Positions 46,501-59,796 are shown, numbered from the stretch's first letter. The stretch is DNA of 64,000 nt from Acarospora socialis (GCA_025617375.2 JAMYGW020000011.1:930001-994000), one strand, 5' to 3'. Program-made: numbers and translations. Notes: a model not told the origin generated them from the sequence alone.

Positions 46501-47180
46501 AGATCGATATGAACCCGCCTTGGAATCGGATGTGCTAAGGGGATACTCAACCTGGGCGCGGGACGGCGACGACTCCTTCCTCCCGTGTTCTACTTTGTCT
46601 GAAGGTAGTTTAGGTTCTACTGAGAGTGCAACAGATGGGTCTCCCGCCTATTTGCTGCCGCATCCTTACCCGCTATCGGAGATTTTCCGACAGACTTCGG
46701 TGCATCGCTCTGCTCACCGCCGAATCTGCAAACGGGGCAGAACCGCCGGGAGATCGGATCCACGGCTAGGCGCCGAAGTCGATCCAGCATTGATGGCTTG
46801 CTCGGTGCATCCAAAATCGCGCGATGAGAGCGTTGTTAATGAAAAAGTACACGACGTCCTCCTAAGCGAACAAATCCAGAGATTCTTTTTACGCTTTCCC
46901 CCAAAGTCACGCAGCCACTTGTAACGACACTCCACGACAGTTAAGTGACAAAAAGCGATTCTCCAGTAGCGCCAGTCCTTGCCAATCTTGACCCTCTCTA
47001 TTTCGCTATCCGTGGTAGGGTTTGTATCTGTGAGGAGCGAATCGAGTCAGTCACAGTAGTCACTAAGGGGACGGGTAGCACGACGCTGACGCGGCTGAGG
47101 TCATCTCAACTTGCAGCGTCGTGGCGCTTGCACCACTTGAGCCCCGTACACTTAGACTCGGCGTGGCCCGTCGGCAACCT
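43552..47180. promoter_or_regulatory. Long gene-free region upstream of AZF1-like gene
   Basis: About 3.6 kb with no convincing coding region on either strand. It contains several simple repeats, annotated separately. It also has words such as GTTAAGGTAAGGAAGGT (44694), AGTACTCCGTATAAAAGG (45080) and ACGAGTACGAGTA (45680). The AZF1-like gene is transcribed away from it, so much of it may be promoter or a long leader. That would suit a regulatory gene, but this is inference. Confidence 0.5.
44836..44946. repeat. Compound microsatellite: (GCAGGG)n then GGT/GAT-rich
   Basis: About six copies of a GCAGGG unit (44836-44872) followed by a GGT/GAT/GTG-rich trinucleotide-like stretch to 44946. It lies in the gene-free region upstream of the AZF1-like gene. 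Confidence 0.8.
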
Positions 47181-47228
47181 GGCTAAATGCATTGGAAAGC
47201 AAAGGGAGTTCGGAAGAGGGTTAGAGGA

Positions 47229-49661
47229 TTTACTGACCGCCAAATGCGCGCACGCATGTCACCACTGCCGGTTGCGAACAGACCGCCGATGGGGCTTGGG
47301 GCAACAGAAATGACTGAGACAGTAACCTGATCAGCCGTTCTTCCTACCATGCGAGAAACATACCACCGAGGAATGGCAAAGGAGACGGTCCCAAGTCAAA
47401 ACAAGAAATGACGTACCGGAGTTCTTGTGGCCCTGGAGCATCAGTTGTGTGTTACCGGATTGCGGGTCCCAGAACTGGACCCCACGGTCTTTTGAGCCAC
47501 TCATAACCCAAGCCCCGTCCGGTGTGAGAGCCACACTGAGAACGAAATCCTAACCCGAGGGCCTTAGCGTGAGCGCCGGTGGCTAAGTAAATTCGAGCAG
47601 GAATCACCTTGTGCCCCTCAAAAGTCCTGACGCACTTCCCACCCTTTGGCCCTGGGCCGGGCAACATGCCTTTCGGTGGAGGCAACTCCCACATCTTGAT
47701 GGTCTTGTCGAGACTGCCGCTGACGAGATCTCTGCCGTTTGGCGCAAATGCCACGGAGTAGACACTGTCCCTGTGCCCCTCGATTCCATCCAGCCGTTCG
47801 ACGAGGTAGCCGCTCCGCGTCTCCCACACTCGGACACTCTTATCAAGTGAACCGGCCGCTACGAATTGTCCGTCCGGTGAGATGGCCACCGTGGTGACAC
47901 CGTCTTCGATGCTGAGGATCAGTGTTTGCTGACCAGACTCAATATCCCACATACGAACGGTGCGGTCGCCGCTACCAGAAGCGATGTGTCGACCGTTGCG
48001 TGCGAAATCTAAAGAGTAAATGTCCTGCTCGTGTCCGGAGAAGGTGTGCTTGATGGTGCGAGTTGGTATATCCCAGACCTTGACGGGAATGTCAGCGAGT
48101 GGGACTTTATCCAGTAGTGTATATGCTGATCGCCATCGTCATGCGAGGTATGGCGGTGCTTACTCTGATGAGCTTATCCTCCGCTCCAGTGGCTAAATAC
48201 CTCCCGTCAGGACTGAAACAGACACTTCGGATGTAGAGATCTCCATCCTTGTCCACCGTATCGTCTTGAAGGTAAGATACCTGAGTGCCAGTGATCACAT
48301 CAAAGATTTGCGCGGACCGGTTACACCCGGTCGCCACGTACTTTCCGTCATGGCTAAATCGGACGCAACAAACCACACTCTCGTGAGGAAGATTATGAAC
48401 CAATTCGACATCAAGAACCCGCTGAACGCGAGGGTTGAAGACTGCAAACCAGTCCGGTCCTTCTCTCTTCTGGTCGGGGCGCATCCGATCCGGATCAAGG
48501 TCAGCCAGAGCATTGCCAACGTCGCGTAACTGCTGCGCCGGAGGAGGTGGAGTTGGACGCGCGACTTGGGGAGATGCTCTCGGGTCCGGATAAGGAGGTT
48601 GGGTGGTTTGTTGGGGCGTAGCCGGGCCCGGAATCCCTCTGGCGTTACGACCCTTTCCGGGACCAGGTGATACCGTTTGTGGCGGAGCCTGTACATAGCC
48701 TGTATATCAACACCGTATCAGCGTCTCACCCCTGTATGCGACCTCCAATGGAATACGAGGATGGGAGCACCGCAATCCGATTGAGGTCTGCGTTTGCGTA
48801 TCATGGAAAGCTTCAAGCAGTGAAAGACGGGATCAGCGTACCATTGACGGCAGCCGGCTGCGGGTAGCCTGGAAACGAAGGCTGTTGGAGCTGAGGTGGT
48901 CCCTGTGACTGCGGCCCTGGTGGCGGTTGTGGCATCTGATGCGACTGAGGAGGCTGCGGAGGTTGTTCTTGCGGTGTGGCTAACCCAGGACCACCTTGCC
49001 CGCCCGGGTTGGCCATGATACCACCGAACAGGTTGCTCGGTCCGTGCCCGATCGAAGGAGGAGGCGGTTGTGACGGTCCCGGATGTTGGGGGGGGCCACT
49101 GAGGTGAGCAGACAGCGGAGGGCCTCCGCGAGCTTCGAGCTCTCGGTGGAGCCGGGCAATATCTTCGTCGTACCTGAGTTGACAGTATGTCAGCAAGCCA
49201 TATACGCATCTCCCATGATGACTGAGCCAGAAGTTGGTCATGCTCATGATATACTTACTTTTGCTTGATAGCGATCTGAGTCTGTTCCAGCTGGTAGACC
49301 TTCTGTCTCACCATGTCCATCTCTTGCATCTGGGCATTAACTGACAACACATTTCCGTTAGTTTTCAGGTCTCTTTTGTAACCTTTCGCTTCCTTGCACT
49401 TGTACATTTACAAACTTGAGGTCAGACGCCCCCGCTGCTGCATGGGATATGCTGCAAAGATCCATGTAACGTGCTCCTGTTCAATGACAGGCGTCGATTG
49501 CATAAGAAACACACAGTATCAAGGGTGAGATCAAACATACTCTGATGCTCATACTCGCCCGTGCGGTTATGCTGGTTATCGAACTCCGCTCGCACCTGAT
49601 CCAACAATTCCGTCAAGCGACTGTTTGGTGCAGACACCATCCCACGGTGAGAGTTATACAT
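47229..49661 (-). CDS. TUP1: TUP1/RCO-1 (RcoA) WD40 global corepressor
   Basis: Corepressor that works with Ssn6/Cyc8 in carbon, development and stress control. ATG 49661 opens [20 protein letters not shown], then [20 protein letters not shown], the N-terminal tetramerisation and Ssn6-binding helix. It continues as [19 protein letters not shown] and [15 protein letters not shown] long Pro/Gln/Gly-rich linker follows. The WD40 propeller starts near [20 protein letters not shown] and shows clear blades, including [67 protein letters not shown] and [17 protein letters not shown]. The last exon has [17 protein letters not shown]. The exact C-terminal codons are unsure: a stop follows if the exon runs on past 47250, or a short further exon exists. 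About seven exons. Confidence 0.93.
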
Positions 49662-50213
49662 CGTGACGAGCTGTTACGGATCCTTGAAGCGTTCGCTGGG
49701 ACGGTGACGAGGTAGTACGCGATCAATCCGGGCTATTGCCAACGAGTACGCAATCACCCTCGATCAGAAAAGCGACTACTGCCACGAGGATGTTGTCAGT
49801 TTCTTATGATTGATGCCCCTTGTTCGAAAAAGTCGGTGTGACGGAGCGGCCGCTCGGTGGAGGTTGGTCGGTTTCGAGTAGAGTCTTGATCGGATGTCGC
49901 TGGTCCCAGCGTCGAAATCGAGGTACGGATCGCACGCGTAGATAAAGAAAATGAAACAAGTTGCGGAAGCGCAGCCTTTTCCGCCGGTTCTGTAGACGCA
50001 CGGTGATCGGGGATGGAGCTGAAGATCGACGTGTCGCGAAGGAAAGCTTTCGCACAGTGCGTAGCGAACGGGAGATAGATTCAGAGTTAAGGTGAGGGAA
50101 GGCAAGGGAAAGTTGGGTACCTTAAGGCTGTAATGATTGAGATGGAGATGGAGATTGGGGCTGGGAAGGAAAAGGGAAGGGAAGGGTGGTGTGGGATGCC
50201 TGCTTTGGTGTGA

Positions 50214-50257
<44 letters not shown>

Positions 50258-51719
50258 GGTACGGATTACCCTGGTACATAGTACTTCGTAGTCCGTACGG
50301 AGTACTGGAGTACCTACCTTACCTTACCTTACAACAGAAGTATGAAAACGCGGTACCCACAGAGTTTCAAGGCAAGGTATTCGTAGGTAAAGTAGTAGTA
50401 CATCAGACAATCGTCGACCTACATACTACAGTACTCTTACACTGGATTCTGGGGAGGCAAATATAAAGATGTTCGGATTTTTCAGCCACAATTGAGGACG
50501 GCGATACCTTACCTTAGCTTTCCTTATCTTACCTAGTCACCACACCCTCCTGAGCATCAACCCCACATTGACACTCGCTTCACGCTAGTTAAAGCGTAGC
50601 GACCGAAGAGCCTCACTAGCGCTCCACATTCTACACACCTGGGGTATCTACCTTTTAGGTACGCAAGCATCTCATGAACAGCAATCAGTAATAGGACTAT
50701 GATCACGAGCCTTGAATCATATATCGATCAACATCAAACCATATAGCCATCTGATTTACAGGTCTACCTTCATACATTTCCAAATGTTGCTCTGCACTCT
50801 ATGGGAAGGTCACTGGGCACATCTGACCGGTGATTGTAACCATGTCACACGCCATGTTGATTGAAAGCAAGGGAATGAACAAGCTCTGCTGGGACTTGAA
50901 CTTTATTCACCGGTGCGAGTTCTCGTCAAGGTCCTTCACTCACTCTTTTCAAGTATATGTGAGAGTTTCGTAGGAGTTCACGGTTCCGGATACATGCATT
51001 AGTTGAGGCTCTGTTTGAGAGCATCGATCCAAGACCCGAGCCCTACGTACGAGTACCTTGCCTTACCTGGTCGGGTACTCTACCCTGTAAGGATTCATGA
51101 TCTCCCATGGCAAGTAGACCCATATCTGAATGATTGGATGACATGGCTATCTCCTCGGCACGTTCACCATCCGAATAACGGCGATTGTTTCCACGAGGCT
51201 CGCTCAGGGTCTGAGACATATTAGTAAGGTAAGCCACAAGGTTAACTTAAGGTACATGTACTCGTACATGTGAGCTGCACGTCAGTAACCGGGCCCTAAC
51301 GTATTTATTACAGTACTCGTACAGTATGGCCGAATAGTTGACATTGTGCTTCAACCGGCCTTGCAGCCCTGATTGACTGAGATGTGAGAAAAATGACCTC
51401 TAATTGAGGGGACTCCCAAAATTACCTTACCTTATCTTACCTTACCATGCCTTACGTACCTCAGGTACCTATACCTACGCCAACAAAAATTCTACCCAAT
51501 TCACCCGACTGAGGTGCTCGACCTTCACTCATCGTAAGGTCAACCTGGCTTGTTCCCCTCTCTCACCTTTCCTTCTTGCCGTCCCTTCTCCCATCCCAAT
51601 CCACCCCCCAACTGCATCCAATTGAGCATAGCAACCAAAGGCCAAGTTCTACGACCGCTCACGTCCCCTCAGTTACTCGTCTCGTAGCCCTATCTGAACT
51701 AGCTTGCAACCGCCGCACC
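49662..51719. promoter_or_regulatory. Divergent TUP1 / ERG3 upstream region
   Basis: About 2 kb between divergent genes. It has a long CT microsatellite (50218-50252). Clusters of ACCTT/AAGGT pentamers occur at 50310-50335, 50505-50535 and 51421-51470. GTAC palindromes include AGTACTTCGTAGTCCGTACG (about 50280) and TGTACTCGTACATG (about 51258). The side next to ERG3 is CT-rich. I see no gene; ORFs here are simple-sequence artefacts. Confidence 0.55.
50218..50252. repeat. (CT)n microsatellite
   Basis: An uninterrupted run of about 17 CT dinucleotides in the TUP1 leader/promoter region; on the TUP1 sense strand it reads as GA. Confidence 0.95.
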
Positions 51720-52881
51720 ATGGACATCGTTCTTGAGGTCTTTGACACTTTTCTGTTCGATCGTCTGTACGCCACATTGTTGCCCGCATCTGGGGCGGCC
51801 GCTTCGTCCCCTTCGCTCAAGGATGGCGCAGCGAGCACCACCTTCTCCAGCATGCGTGAAATGCCGACAGCGTACCACGCGGCGAGCCAATACTTGCAAT
51901 TGGCACCCTCTCAATGGGCCCACATGAGCTCCTGGTCTCGCGACAACATTTACAGACAGGCATTGACTCTCTATCTCATAACTTGGTGCGCCGTTTCCCC
52001 ATCCGGTCAAGGAGCACCACTGACAATTCCTAGGATCTTCGGCTTCGTCGTCTACTTCATCTGCGCATCTCTCTCATACCTCTTCGTCTTCGACCACGCC
52101 ACATTCTCCCATCCGAAGTACCTCAAGAACCAGGTCCGCCTCGAAATCCGACAGACCATGATCGCTCTGCCAGTCATGGCCATCTTCACCGTCCCTTTCT
52201 TCCTCGCCGAAGTGCGTGGCTACGGTAAACTCTACGACTCCCCATCCGACGAACCGTTTCACCTGTACAACTACCTGCAATTCCCGCTCTTCCTCGTCTT
52301 CACGGATTTCTGCGTCTATTGGATCCACCGGGGCCTGCATCACCCCACCCTCTACAAGAAGCTCCACAAGCCGCATCACAAATGGATCATGCCGACACCG
52401 TTCGCGAGCCACGCCTTCCATCCGTTGGACGGTTACTTGCAGAGTGTGCCCTATCACATCTTCCCCTTCATCTTCCCTCTCCACAAGTTCGCCTACATCG
52501 CCCTTTTCGCCTTCATCAACATTTGGACCGTGTTGATCCGTGAGTCCCCAGCCCACCTCTCAAGCTCGTTGACTGACGGTCAAACCTACAGACGACGGTG
52601 AATACGTCGCCGATTCGCCCATCATCAACGGCGCCGCCTGCCACACCATGCACCACCTGTACTTCAACTACAACTACGGCCAATTCACAACTTTATGGGA
52701 CCGGCTCGGCGGGTCGTACCGCAAGCCTAACGAGGAGCTCTTCCGCCGCGAGACGAAGATGGGCAAGCAGGAGTGGGAGAGGCAGGCCAAGGAGATGGAG
52801 AGGGTGGTGCAGCAAGTCGAGGGCGACGACGACAGGAGCTATGGCGTCGAGGCGCGGAGGATACAGAAGAAGGTCCTGTAG
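51720..52881 (+). CDS. ERG3: C-5 sterol desaturase
   Basis: An ER enzyme that introduces the C5-C6 double bond in late ergosterol synthesis, using iron and cytochrome b5. Exons 51720-52539 and 52592-52881 give 369 residues; the join TVLI|HDGEYVADSP is clean. Hydrophobic helices include FVVYFICASLSYLFVFD and IALPVMAIFTVPFFLA. The three histidine boxes of the fatty-acid hydroxylase superfamily are present: HRGLHH, HKPHHKW and HTMHHLYFNYNYGQ. The C-terminus is a charged helix (RETKMGKQEWERQAKEMERV). Everything expected is intact. Sterol genes in fungi are often under SREBP or Upc2-type control, but I saw no site I would call. Confidence 0.95.
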
Positions 52882-53662
52882 ATGTGCCGTGGGCGGCCGC
52901 TCTGCTTCGTTGCATATTGGACGGTTCTTTGGAGGGTTGCTTGATAACATTAGCGGGTAGAATTGGGCTCACGGGGTCTTGTGATAGTTTGGGTGCTTCA
53001 GAGGCGAACTAGATATGGGCGTCAGCGTCTAGATAGTTGGAAATCATGTTAGGTAACTGAGAACTGGTTTCGAACGTGGCGTCAATTCCCCAATAGTTCC
53101 CGGAGGACTGGGGGAATTCGATCTAGTACGTATGATTTCCATCCAAGACTGCGAGAGAGTAGACCGCTGAATGGGAGAGAAACACAACCTCCCTGGTCTT
53201 ATGGCATCAACCGTCAGAAATCTCTGTCAGCCTACATAAATGTGTATTACCTGTGGTGTAGATTGATTGTGCTGGGTACACAAAGCATAGTACTTGCCGC
53301 TCATTGTTCGGACTTTGCCCCTGTCACGGAAGAACGACCCATCAAGTCCTCAATACAGTGGACTCGAGAACGAGACCAGATCTAATCCCAGGTGATCAAG
53401 TCTACTGAAACCGAGCGGTTAGGAACCCACAGAGTAGAGTACAGTATAACACACTCGCGTTCGTGTCCTTCTGTCTCTTCCCCCTCTCCCTATTCAGAAC
53501 AAATCACTAACAAGCCTTCCACGTCCGAGCTATTTTTGATCTCAGACGGGAACATGGCGTCCACAACGATGCAGAACTCACCTCACAGACCTGATCGCAG
53601 CGGACGCTTTCCGGCATTATCACAGACACGGACCGGAGACAGAGACGGCTGAAAAAAAGCTC
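52882..53662. other. Convergent spacer ERG3 / CBP80
   Basis: Between two convergent genes. No ORF with motifs; it presumably holds both 3' UTRs. Confidence 0.5.
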
Positions 53663-56415
53663 TCACAACACATCTCCATCGGTCCCGTTCGTTGCCTCCT
53701 GTTCCGGGCCCGGACCCGACGACGACGATGACGGCAGCACGGCCTCATTGATAAAGGCTTCCTCGACCGCAAACTTCCTCCTAAAGACGCGCAACCACCT
53801 CTCGCCCCAGCCTCTCAACAAGGCCTCCTCCTCTGAACCGCCGTCTCCGTTCTCGATCATCTCGTCCTGACTGCCCTGTGCGATGCCGAGCAAAGCATCC
53901 TCGATGACCTTGAACAGCTCGGCCTGCTCTGCCCGCTCCTTCTCCAACGTCTCGTCCAGCATCTTGACCTGCGGCTCTGGCAGGCCGGCCTGGTTCCTGG
54001 CGCCGACGATCTGCCGGACGCGGTTCGTGACCTTGAAGACGGTCGTCGAGACCATCTCGTAGATATGCGAGTAGATCAAGACCTGGCCGCCGTCCGCGTG
54101 GTCGATGAGGACCCATTCGATGACCGACATGGGCGTGAGGATGGTGTAATTGAGGAGCTTGTCGATGATGTTGACCCCGATGCCCGGTTGCTCTTTCCAG
54201 TAGTCCATGACCGACGTGATGATCTGGCGCCGCGCACCGCTGGACTGGGGACCAATAGCTAGGAGACGCTCCTTGCAGCGCTCGATGCAAGAGAGGACGT
54301 GCGAGAGGGATTTCGAACCGATAAAACAGATGGCGGTCACGTAGGCGTCGGTGGAAGGGATGAGGTCGTCCTCAACACCAAGCGAAGCGGCCTCTTCTTG
54401 GATTTGCGTAATAAGGGGTTGGATCTCGTCCTCCGAAGCCTTCTTCCGGATCAATGCCATGATCTCCCGACCTTGCGCCGCGTATGGCGTATCTGTTATA
54501 TCGTGAGCCTCCTTAAGCTTACAGAAGACTGGAGCTACTCACGATCGTCGTTGTACTTAAAGTCAGGAGTATCCTTCTCTTTAGCCTCTGGTATCAACGG
54601 CTGATAGGGTTCTGGCAATGTCCCGCGTATCCGCTGAGCAAAGCTGAGGCGGATCTCTTTATCTAGAGCGCCGATCATGAAAGCTTTCTTCGGATGAACC
54701 AAGGGTAACTCCACATCGTCGATCCTTCTCTCCTCTTAGTGTCTATCCTCACAATCCAGTGCGTGTGACTCACCATTCAGTCCATTTCCAAGTAAAACCA
54801 AAGTTACTCAGATGGTGTGAGAACCAGTCCATGAATCTGTACTCCAACTCGAGATCCATAGCATCAACATTTCTGTAAAGATAGCGGATTGCTCGGCCAA
54901 GACTCGGTGCGATAGCTGCCGGGGCGATTTTGCAAGCTTCGGTGAGTACGGAGTGATAATACACCAGCTTGTGTTCAGGCAAAGGGAGTTGGAACAGCTG
55001 GAAGAAGACGGCATCCACCGCCACATCCTCGGGCTTCCACGTCGGCCTGTCGCCCGCCATTTCTCGTAGGCGGTCAAAGGGTGTCGCTCGTTTGATGAAA
55101 GTATTTGGGGAGAAATAACAGTCGACGTCAATCAAAAATTTGGCGGTAGCATTGCGGTTATAGTCTAGAATGTTGATTGTATCGACGAGTGAGTCGCGAA
55201 GCAGCGAAGATGCTACGTCGGACGTCGACGGGACGGTCTCGACGTCTTGGTCTGCGTAGACGGAGAAGTATATTTCCGGAAACATTGCTCTCGGACCTGG
55301 AACAACAGGCTGTGGGACTGTAATGGTCGGAAAGGCGTGCTTCGTGACGTTAGTATATGGGTCTACTCCGTCTGCCTCATTTGACCCCTTCCAAGGACGA
55401 GGAATACACGAAACCTCCCAAGCACGACCGGCTTCGGCTTGTAGCTGCTTCTGCAGAAGACTGATGACGCTCTCGGGCTCTCGAGGTTTTACCTCCCCAA
55501 CCCCCGGATAAGGATCAACAAGTGCTTCTAGAGCATGTGGCGTGGATGCAATGACATCGGTCTTGTCCAAGAGTGCAAGCGCCTGCTCCTCGAAGCCACT
55601 CGCTGGTGAAGCCATCACATAAGGTAGTGTGAGCAAGATTATCTTGACAATTTCCAGGCCCAACCCCTGGAGCGGAAGATATCAGTTTTGTCCGTTCAAA
55701 TTGAAACACACCGATCCTTACATCTTCGGATGATGCGGTCTGGAGGTCCACAGCCCTTGAGAAAAGCTCTTCGAGGACCGTGAACACTCCATCCCCTTCG
55801 AACAAACCTTGGAGACACCCCATGAATCTGAGGACCAGTTTGACCTCCCTCCAAGACCCACTCTCGAGGTATCTCTGCACTGCATCTCCTGCACGCTTAA
55901 GGATATTTTCGGTAAGCTCGTGCTTTTGCGGATTGACAAGCAGAACGATTGCGGCTACGAATGGGATTTTAAAAGGTTGCTCCACAATGCTAATACAGGT
56001 TAGCACATGCAGAAGTCAGGAACGATTGGGGACTTACAGCTGCAATGTAAGATCTATGAAGCTGTTCTTCAACTCTTCATCCTCATAATTCTCAACCACA
56101 GTCTTCGCGATACTACTGATCTCATCCTCCGTCCGTTTCAGTGGCTGTCCGGCAGTTAGCGCCAACAATCACATCTCCCCAGAACTTATCTCACGGATTC
56201 TGCAATTGTCAAGACTTGCTTCCGGACTTTAACGGCTAACGGCTCTTCATATCTTCTCCGTTGCGGTCGACGGTCGTACTCATCATCATCTAGGCCATCG
56301 TTAGTACCGCGCGAAAGCTGCACGGCTGAGCCGGACAGGATTCACCTCTATAACGGCGCTTTCGATTGTTGTAACCAGCACGTCCTCCACCGCCTCGTCG
56401 CTCATAATCTGCCAT
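53663..56415 (-). CDS. STO1: Nuclear cap-binding complex large subunit CBP80
   Basis: The MIF4G-domain subunit that, with CBP20, binds the m7G cap of nuclear transcripts for splicing and export. ATG 56415 opens MADYERRGGGGRAGYNNRK, an Arg/Gly-rich N-terminus with nuclear-signal character. Exons give VEQPFKIPFVAAIVLLVNPQ, AVQRYLESGSWREVKLVLRF and MGCLQGLFEGDGVFTVLEEL (first MIF4G repeat). Then come ALLDKTDVIASTPHALEALV and YFSPNTFIKRATPFDRLREM. The C-terminal repeat has KSLSHVLSCIERCKERLLAI and LLNYTILTPMSVIEWVLIDH. The end is acidic and Ser-rich (PSSSSSGPGPEQEATNGTDG). About six exons, roughly 840 residues, as expected. Confidence 0.93.
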
Positions 56416-57318
56416 GAAGTTCGCCCTACGATTTGAGGCTTCAATTGGACAATGTTGCGTTGTAAACAGGGTTCGCCAGCACCGGGGAGTGAGCTCGATT
56501 GCTAGTGTCAAGCGTGCTTCGTCTCTGTACCTATTCTACCTAAGTGCTACATAGATCACGTGATATATCTATTTGGACATCTGCAACTTTGATCAGATGT
56601 TCTTGGGAAAGGGTGTAAAATCCCGACCTAGGCAGTATTGACCTTTGTCGAGTTGATGGGCCTTTCTGACTTATTGAGGATAGCACCATGCCTTACCGTT
56701 TAGCTAGGTCTGCAGCTTCATGTTGAATTGCGCTCAGATGTACGAATTAGTTTAGGCCAACATAATGAAGCTTTCATCGTTGCGTGAAATCTAGAAATCT
56801 GCGCACAACTCCACTGGCCGACACATCAGCCGCATATGCACTCCACCCAGGGACGAAATAGGGTCGAGTTGTGTGATTGAAGCGCTCAAGTCGCCTACCC
56901 AAGCAGAGAAAGCAATGCCGGGGTGGCTACAAGAACAGTAATCGAACTATCGATTGAATCACTCAACTCCTCAGCCGTAAAGTTCCCCGTGCCAGTGCTT
57001 CCCCAGACGGGCCCCACATGCCTGCCAACCTTTCCATTCTCCTTCCGACCCGCAGGAGAGCTGCCATCCAGCACGGACTGTCTGTTCCATTTTCCTTAGC
57101 TTTTCACGATGAGACAGGTTTCCAAGGCACCGCCTTCGAATAGCAGTCGAATGCTGCTACCATGTTCGCACAAGGAGAAAGATGCGCATCTATCGCTGTT
57201 TCTGACAGGGAAAAGGGCGAGAAGCGAAGGAAAGTCTGGAGGTGACGGAGCTCCCAACGGACGACAGACTAGACAGCTAACAACGTTCAGTTTCGTTACG
57301 CAGGTTCGTGATCGTCTC
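56416..57318. other. CBP80 upstream / GSK-3 downstream spacer
   Basis: Holds the CBP80 promoter on its left and the GSK-3 3' UTR on its right. No gene or repeat recognised. Confidence 0.5.
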
Positions 57319-58761
57319 TCAATCAAGTCGTGCCATCATCTCGTCTTTGGTCATGGGGACAAAGTTGTCAACGTCCAAGCCGCGAGCTGCAAGAGCCTTA
57401 CGTGCATGATGCGGGACCAGCCTCGCGTTGAGGTGGGGCGCAATCGAGAGCTCTGCGCGACTTGTGAGCAGTGTACTTTAGCAGACTGGAAGCAAAACTG
57501 ACCGTGGCGAGAGAAATCGAAAAGATTTGGCATCTCCTTCGACGCGCCGTTGGCATGGCGGGAATCCGGAAAACGGGTACTGGGGTCCCTCAGCTCATCG
57601 AAGAACGGGTGACACATCGCTTCGACCGCCGAGAGCCTTTGCGTGGGTGTGTACTCGAGTAGCGCCGAGATCAGATCGATCGCCTCGGGGGACGCTTTGC
57701 GGAAAACCTGGCGCGAATCAGCTCGGCAATGACCAGTCTCCAATGCCACGACTTACCTTATTGAAAGGGTGCGGCTTGATCTGCGGGAACTTGTGCTCCA
57801 TGTAATTCGGATTCATGGTACGGATCTGATCTCTGGTGGGTGTACCGAGCACTTTGATGATTTCCACTAGTTGATCAATGCCAGATTCTCCGGGGAACAG
57901 AGGTTGACCGAGCATCAGCTCCGCCATCACGCATCCGGTAGACCAGACATCTTGTCCCACCAAGTCAGTAAATCAAGTTCGAGCTCCGATTGAGGTTGTG
58001 GAGCTCACCAATCTTGGTTGTGTAATTAGTTGCGCCAAAGATCAGCTCAGGCGCCCGGTAGTAACGGGAGCAGATGTACGACACGTTCGGCTCATTCTCG
58101 ACCAAAATCTTCGCGCTTCCGAAATCGCACAACTTCAGCACCCCGCTGCTCGGGTCAAGCAAGAGGTTTTGAGGCTTGATGTCACGATGGCAGATGCCCT
58201 GCGAGTGGATATACGCCAGGGAGCGGAAGAGCTGGTAGATGTATAGCTTGACTTCGAGGATCGGCATGGTCGTCTTCATCTTATTGAAGTAACGAGAAGC
58301 GCGGTAAACGGTCTCAGGAACGAATTCGAGCACGAGATTGAGATACACTTCGTCCTTCTATGGATATCTCAGGCGTCAGTACACAGGATCAAAAACCTGG
58401 TCGAACGGCTTTGAGAATACGCACCCTCTCTCCGTTGGAGTAGTAAAAGGCTTTAAGCTCGACAATGTTGGGGTGTCTAACGATACGCATAATTTGCAGC
58501 TCGCGGTTCTACAACCGGTCAGGTTAGGAACTTGCATTGAACTTGGGCTCATGCTCGTACCTTGAAGCGTTTGTCCTGGAGAACCCTCTTGATGGCAGCG
58601 TCTTCGCCGTTAGGTGCAAGCTTGGTTTGGAACACCACTCCGAATGAGCCATTGCCGACAATCTTGCATTGGGTGTATTGCATGTCTTTCGTTTCACCGG
58701 TCAAACCATCTTGGACCTTCTCACGGATCACCTCTGCATCGACAGTCAGCTTGACCGCCAT
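57319..58761 (-). CDS. Glycogen synthase kinase 3 (GSK-3 / Skp1-type)
   Basis: A Ser/Thr kinase of the GSK-3 family acting in growth, development and stress signalling. ATG 58761 opens [20 protein letters not shown]. Kinase landmarks: [15 protein letters not shown] (glycine loop), [13 protein letters not shown] (ATP Lys), [30 protein letters not shown] (catalytic loop), KLCDFGSAK, and [17 protein letters not shown] with the activating Tyr. Further blocks are [20 protein letters not shown] and [20 protein letters not shown]. The last exon gives [20 protein letters not shown] and ends KDEMMARLD with TGA. About five introns, near 390 residues. All catalytic residues are present. The CCTTCAA-type repeat lies just upstream in the leader. 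Confidence 0.95.
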
Positions 58762-58964
58762 GGATGTAGGGCACTCCCCAAGATTCACTCACCCCCCATG
58801 CGCAAGCTGGAGAACGCGGCGGGGCGATTCTGCGACATTGTTGAGAAGCCTGACACGTGTCTTCTAAGGGGTATGGTTGCTATCGAGAGTATGGAGGACT
58901 GGCGTTGAGGAGCTGGTGACGAGACACGGTTGCGGTCGTGGTGAAGTCCGTCTTGGGCGGTTGT

Positions 58965-59022
58965 TGAAGGTTGAGGGTCGAAGGTTGAAGGTTGAAGGTG
59001 AGGAAGTGGAAGGTTGAAGGTG
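58965..59022. repeat. GAAGGTT-type heptamer repeat in GSK-3 leader
   Basis: Six or so imperfect GAAGGTT/GAGGGTC units. On the GSK-3 sense strand it reads as CCTTCAA, a pyrimidine-rich leader about 200-260 bases before the start codon. Confidence 0.75.
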
Positions 59023-59760
59023 GAAGCGCGAGGAGGGGTGGAGGAAGTGAGGTCGTCGAGCGAGGTCGAGCTAGGGTGCGGTCAGGTGTCACGACGACTG
59101 AGCGTGATCGAAGCTAGGGCCAGAGTCGCGGCAGCGCAGCGCAACGGCGTGTTACCAAGGACCAGAAGAGATGATGCCTCCAAATTGTGTTTCCGTTCGT
59201 GATTCTTTTCAATGCTACAGTCGCCGATGCTGCAGAGGCTGATTACCAACAGAGAGACGGGTGACCGGTGGCCGACGGAGGATTCGGCGTGTATGATGTG
59301 CCCGAAGGTCGTATGATCAGGACCGCAGCAGTGAATCTTCTCGTGCCCCCGTAGGCGGCTCTGTTCAGGCACAGGACGTTGAGTTGTGGCAGAGAACCGC
59401 AGGTTCGACTGGTTCTTTGACGGACAATCAAGTTCCGCTGGTGGCAGGCAGATTGTGCAGTCACGTTTCTCACGATAGCTTGGTGGTCTTGGTTCCTCGA
59501 CTTATGGCAGGAGAAGTTCTTTCCTACCTTGAGTTTGTTGACGTTTGGATTGCTGAAGCGAAAGGATGAAGTAAGGTAGGTAAGTTAAGGTAGGCAAGGC
59601 CCGAGAGAGTGGATCAGTACGAGTAAGGTACTTTCGTACCAAACAATGACGGCGCACGGTTAGAGACGAGGGAGCGGCCAGCAGCTAAGGAACAAGAGGG
59701 GGATTTCGCTTTGGTGGGGACAAGCCACAAAGGTCCAAGGTCGCCCACAAGCACAAGCAG

Positions 59761-59761
59761 A

Positions 59762-59796
<35 letters not shown>

